Source: Prorocentrum cordatum
Taxonomy: Eukaryota > Sar > Dinophyceae > Prorocentrales > Prorocentraceae
Assembly: GCA_963575745.1 (NCBI GenBank)
Contig: CAUYUJ010003633.1
Span: forward strand, 1 to 64,000
Direction: 5' to 3'
Length of the DNA: 64,000 bases
Shown in pieces: positions 60,868 to 64,000 of this stretch (within the stretch, counting starts at the first letter, position 1; every line of letters begins with the position of its first letter). The position numbers and the translations under genes are program-made. The notes beneath the pieces were generated by a model. The model did not search any database, was not told the DNA's origin, and was given only the letters and a program-made list of their open reading frames with translations.

Positions 60868-63800
60868 ATGGTCGCTGCGAGTGAATTGGCCAGCGATGCC
60901 GCAGAGAACGTGATCACTAAGTCGACTCGTGGGGAACAGGTTGAAATTGGCCAGCTTTACAACGCCCGCACTGGCGGGATCATCCCAAGCATCTCCCTTT
61001 GGCGCCTCGACGACATCAAAAAGGGGCAGGAGGTCGTTCCATGCCCAGACACGACCTTCGACTTCACCACCAGCATGAAGGACCTCCGGAAGCACCGCAA
61101 CCTCGACGCCGAAGGCTCCGTGGAGATCGACTTCGGCATCTTCGCGCTCAGCGGGTCCGCCCAGTACCTGAAGAACACGCAGCACCACGAGCACGAAGCC
61201 CGCGTGGACGTGTCCTGCACCGTTGTCAAGCATAGAAGGTACATGCCAATGGAGCTCTTGAAAAACATGAAATTTCAAATTTTGCTCGACGACCCTCGCA
61301 TTACGCATGTTGTCGCGGAGGTTTACGAGGGAGCGACGGGCAACATCACCTTCACTAAAAAGTGTAGCTCCAAGGAGGATCAGACCCGGATTTCTGGCGC
61401 ACTGGCTGGAAAACTCAAGGCTTTCATACCCATTTCGGGCAAGCTGAGCATGGATTGGGAGGAGGGCGAGGAAGAAGACTTCGAGGGCACCGATATCAGT
61501 GTCCGCGGCGCCATCAAGGAAACCGTCGGCACCATCGAGGACGCGGCTCGGGTCGGCAAGGAGTTGCCCACAAGGTTGAGTGACCTGAACAATTCGCTCA
61601 AGATGGTGCTCCCCCCCCTGTCCTTCGTCGACTCCGAGGCCCGCCGCGTCGTGACGCGGCTCGACGCGCGCGCCATGGAGGACGTATCTGCTGCTCTGAA
61701 GACTGCGGAGGGCGTTCACTTGTCTGCTGAGTCCTTGTGCGTCGCAGTGAATGCGTTCCCACGTGTAGGGACCCAGCGCAGAAACTTCGCCACCGCCTTT
61801 AATTCCTGCATCATTACCTTCCGCACTGCCGTGCGTAACTTGGTGCCGAAGCTCAGGGGCGGGGATAGCAGCACCACCGACAAGGACACCCTTGAGCTCC
61901 AGCACGCCGTGGATCGCATGACGCGCCAGACGAAGCTTGCCATTAAGTACGTGGAGCTGAAGAATCAGGAGACCGCTGTGCTGAATTCCAATGCCAATTT
62001 CCTGTTGGAGACCGGCTTTGCCAACTACATGGACCCCGCGGCCAAGGTCCAGCCCGCCATCGGCAAGCCGCGCATCTTGCTCTCCCTGGCCGGAAAAGAC
62101 ATCAACAACTCGTGCCACAAATTGGAGACATCGTTCACATGCGACGCCGTCGCCGTCGACGGCGATTCGGAGGAGGAGGAGGAAGAGTGGTTCCATCGGA
62201 GCTCCACTGCGTCTCTGCTGCAGAAATCCTTCGCCGACGTCGCGGCGCTCCAGGTGGAGAACAAGGCGGCCAGCTTCGACGCTGAGTATGGGGTTGGGAT
62301 CGTGAACAAGGGAATCCCCTTCTGGTCGACGGACGAGAAGATGAAAAAGACAGAGGTCGGCGACTTGGTGCTCTTCTTCGATGGCAGGGTCCGCATAATC
62401 TCCAGAATCTTCCCCGGCCCCCCAGACAACGTCACGCTGCAGTGCAACGAGCAGACCATGCATGTCCAGTGGGAGTGGCTGCAGCAGAACTCGATGCCCC
62501 CCCGCAGCTTTCGCGTGCTCTGGCGGCCCCGCCCAAACGCCGACTTGGACACCTTCGATCAGAGCGTCGACGAATACGCGGCGTTCGAGTGGAAGGATGC
62601 GCCTGCGGGAGTGCCTGACGAGTGCGTACCGGGGGCGCAGGGGGGCGCTTACCGCTGCGAACTCGGCCCCCTGGGTCCAAATACGGACTTCGAGGTGTGC
62701 GTGCAGACGTGCTCCGACATTGGCTTCTCGGCGCGCCCCCCTCCGAACGTCAAGCGGACGGGCAAGCTGCCCAGTGCCGCCAGGGACATAATCGCTTTTT
62801 ACCATGAGAATAAGGCCCGGCTCGAGTTGACCGGGGCCGGGGGATGGACTGACAAGGTCGGCGGCAAGAAGCCTTGGGAGTCTACGGAGGATTCGCTGTT
62901 CCTTGGCTCGTGTACCGTTGCAAGGAGAGCGTGCGAGGGCGGCAAGTTCGAAGGAAAACTGGCTGCCATCATGGCCGACGTTGCGCCCGACTTCAAGCCC
63001 GAGATCACTCTGGGCCCCGAGCAGGAGGCGCGGGCGCTCGTCCTCATGTTTGCTGGCCCCACGGGGGCCGGGAAATCAACGGAGATCAACGCGTTCGTCT
63101 CGTTCTTGTTGGGTGGCGACCTCACGGACACCCACCGCATCATGCTGATCGATGACCGCGCTGCCGACCCGACGCAATCCGTCACCCAGCACATCACCGT
63201 GTACCGATTGCGGCCCCTCGGGCCCCGATTCCAGGGCCATGCGCTGTACATTGTGGACACGCCTGGCTATGGCGATTGCAGGGGGCACGAGGCGGATAAT
63301 TTCACTACCGCCGCCATGGCAGAGTTGTTCAAGATGATCGAGCACGTCAACGCCGTAGTCTTCACCTGCAAGGCGAACGAGGGTAAGAGCAGCCCGAGCA
63401 TGGTTGCCGTGGCAACGCACATCTTCCAGCTCTTCAGCAAGGATGTGCATGGGTGCCTCCGTGCCGTTCTCACGCACGCTGATGCGGGAGCACCCCAGGC
63501 CGTCGCCAATCTCAAAGCGCTTGGTTGGCCCGTGGACAAAGGCTACGCTCAAGTAAACAACTCTGCTTTCCGAGCCCAGTCCACAACCGACGCCAACGTG
63601 CGCGACTGGTGGAAAATGTCAATGTCGGGCCAGAAGCGCGTGTTGGACATGTTGCTGCGCATGGGGCCGGTGTCTACACAGAAGAGCGCGCAGGTAACAA
63701 CGAAACGCATGACGCTGGAGGAACGGTGCGAGCTCGCTGAGAAGAAGATCTTCCGCACGGCCCAGGAGACACAGAGCCTCCTCGCCAACCTGCGGGCGAT

Positions 63801-64000
63801 CGCAGAGGCGGTGGGCGCCAGCCCGGGCGAAAAGGTGAGGGTCAGCACTGTCATCGTCAAGGAAGAGCCGGTTGCTGATGGGAAAAAGACTACCCTCTGC
63901 TTAAAATGCCACGTAACTTGCCACGAAATTTGCGCTTTCGATGACGGCGAGAAGCATCAATGCATCGCAATGGACAAGAATGGGCATTGTACGATATGCC
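60868..64000 (+). CDS. SNTX-domain / FN3 / P-loop GTPase / Cys-His protein, copy 2 (3' end outside the window)
   Basis: Open for at least 1044 codons, no stop before the window end. Residues about 1-330 follow the SNTX (MACPF/CDC-superfamily-related) domain: GQLYNARTGGIIPSISLW near residue 30, and the ISVRGAIKETVGTIEDA and GKELPTRLSDLNN region near residues 211-240. Residues about 340-490 are helical. Residues about 508-632 look like a fibronectin type III domain (PPDNVTLQC...HVQWEWL...FRVLWRP...FEVCVQTC). The G domain starts near residue 729: G1 GPTGAGKST, G3 DTPGYGD, G4-like THAD, as in AIG1/septin-type GTPases. A helical stretch and a Cys/His module (CLKCHVTCHEIC, then DKNGHCTIC) close the visible part, the module found after such G domains in animal relatives. 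The role is unknown; membrane or immune-type functions in animals should not be assumed here. Confidence 0.75.
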   Translation, partial: MVAASELASDAAENVITKSTRGEQVEIGQLYNARTGGIIPSISLWRLDDIKKGQEVVPCPDTTFDFTTSMKDLRKHRNLDAEGSVEIDFGIFALSGSAQYLKNTQHHEHEARVDVSCTVVKHRRYMPMELLKNMKFQILLDDPRITHVVAEVYEGATGNITFTKKCSSKEDQTRISGALAGKLKAFIPISGKLSMDWEEGEEEDFEGTDISVRGAIKETVGTIEDAARVGKELPTRLSDLNNSLKMVLPPLSFVDSEARRVVTRLDARAMEDVSAALKTAEGVHLSAESLCVAVNAFPRVGTQRRNFATAFNSCIITFRTAVRNLVPKLRGGDSSTTDKDTLELQHAVDRMTRQTKLAIKYVELKNQETAVLNSNANFLLETGFANYMDPAAKVQPAIGKPRILLSLAGKDINNSCHKLETSFTCDAVAVDGDSEEEEEEWFHRSSTASLLQKSFADVAALQVENKAASFDAEYGVGIVNKGIPFWSTDEKMKKTEVGDLVLFFDGRVRIISRIFPGPPDNVTLQCNEQTMHVQWEWLQQNSMPPRSFRVLWRPRPNADLDTFDQSVDEYAAFEWKDAPAGVPDECVPGAQGGAYRCELGPLGPNTDFEVCVQTCSDIGFSARPPPNVKRTGKLPSAARDIIAFYHENKARLELTGAGGWTDKVGGKKPWESTEDSLFLGSCTVARRACEGGKFEGKLAAIMADVAPDFKPEITLGPEQEARALVLMFAGPTGAGKSTEINAFVSFLLGGDLTDTHRIMLIDDRAADPTQSVTQHITVYRLRPLGPRFQGHALYIVDTPGYGDCRGHEADNFTTAAMAELFKMIEHVNAVVFTCKANEGKSSPSMVAVATHIFQLFSKDVHGCLRAVLTHADAGAPQAVANLKALGWPVDKGYAQVNNSAFRAQSTTDANVRDWWKMSMSGQKRVLDMLLRMGPVSTQKSAQVTTKRMTLEERCELAEKKIFRTAQETQSLLANLRAIAEAVGASPGEKVRVSTVIVKEEPVADGKKTTLCLKCHVTCHEICAFDDGEKHQCIAMDKNGHCTIC

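Noticed and set aside
60850-62805. 651-aa open frame on the - strand
   Set aside because: It is the complement of the SNTX-like gene; the + frame has recognisable domains and the - frame only reflects GC-rich third positions. The same holds for 58691-60082 (-).

Overview
The window is nuclear DNA of a eukaryote, most probably a high-GC dinoflagellate. Four things support this. (1) Every credible gene lies on the + strand, like the unidirectional gene arrays of dinoflagellates. (2) Degenerate copies of the dinoflagellate spliced leader (DinoSL, ending TTTTGGCTCAAG) lie just upstream of several intron-poor genes, for example at 26563, 38182, 54949, 56090 and 58421. These look like scars of retroposed, trans-spliced mRNAs. 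(3) The genes are fragmented, duplicated and separated by GC-rich repeats and microsatellites, with only a few likely introns. (4) Gene content includes a retroelement-type cytosine methyltransferase and a GDPH/vWD-like secreted protein. I see no rRNA, tRNA, CRISPR, operon or ribosome-binding-site signal. I cannot name the genus.

Layout. 0-0.78 kb: fold-back repeats. 0.8-3.9 kb: gene A copy 1 (OTU-like + DUF3987-like ATPase). 4.4-5.7 kb: PIF1/RecD-like helicase remnant with a duplicated zinc module. 5.7-7.3 kb: repeats. 7.4-10.8 kb: RING/ASCH-like/histone-fold-like gene. 12.4 kb: small basic protein. 13.1-16.1 kb: gene A copy 2. 16.1-19.5 kb: repeats. 19.5-22.8 kb: unrecognised multi-exon gene. 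23.8-25.2 kb: unrecognised gene plus an ASCH-like gene with 21-residue repeats. 26.6-28.9 kb: secreted propeller-like/GDPH protein. 30.3-31.2 kb: GSD-repeat protein between two long direct repeats. 32.4-33.75 kb: 48-residue-repeat protein with a zinc module. 35.4-37.7 kb: coiled-coil/SAP gene. 38.2-38.9 kb: Gln/Ala-rich protein. 40.3-42.1 kb: SUMO-like/topoisomerase-type zinc-finger gene. 43.2-44.6 kb: C5-cytosine methyltransferase. 45.4-47.2 kb: 5'-truncated copy of the RING gene fused to a GA microsatellite. 48-57.6 kb: several unrecognised proteins. 57.7-64 kb: a tandem duplication of a stonustoxin-domain (SNTX)-like gene. Its second copy continues into FN3-like, GTPase and Cys/His modules and runs off the window.

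How it fits together. No metabolic pathway is visible. The recurring biology is gene birth by retroposition and segmental duplication, plus exon capture of dispersed palindromic repeats: the CCGGGGTTGCCCCGAG element occurs in about 20 intergenic places and also encodes linkers in several proteins. Many encoded domains (DUF3987 ATPase, SF1 helicase, cytosine methyltransferase, SAP, SUMO-like, RING, histone-fold-like) are nucleic-acid or ubiquitin/SUMO related, as expected of mobile-element-derived families. This is inference from sequence reading only.
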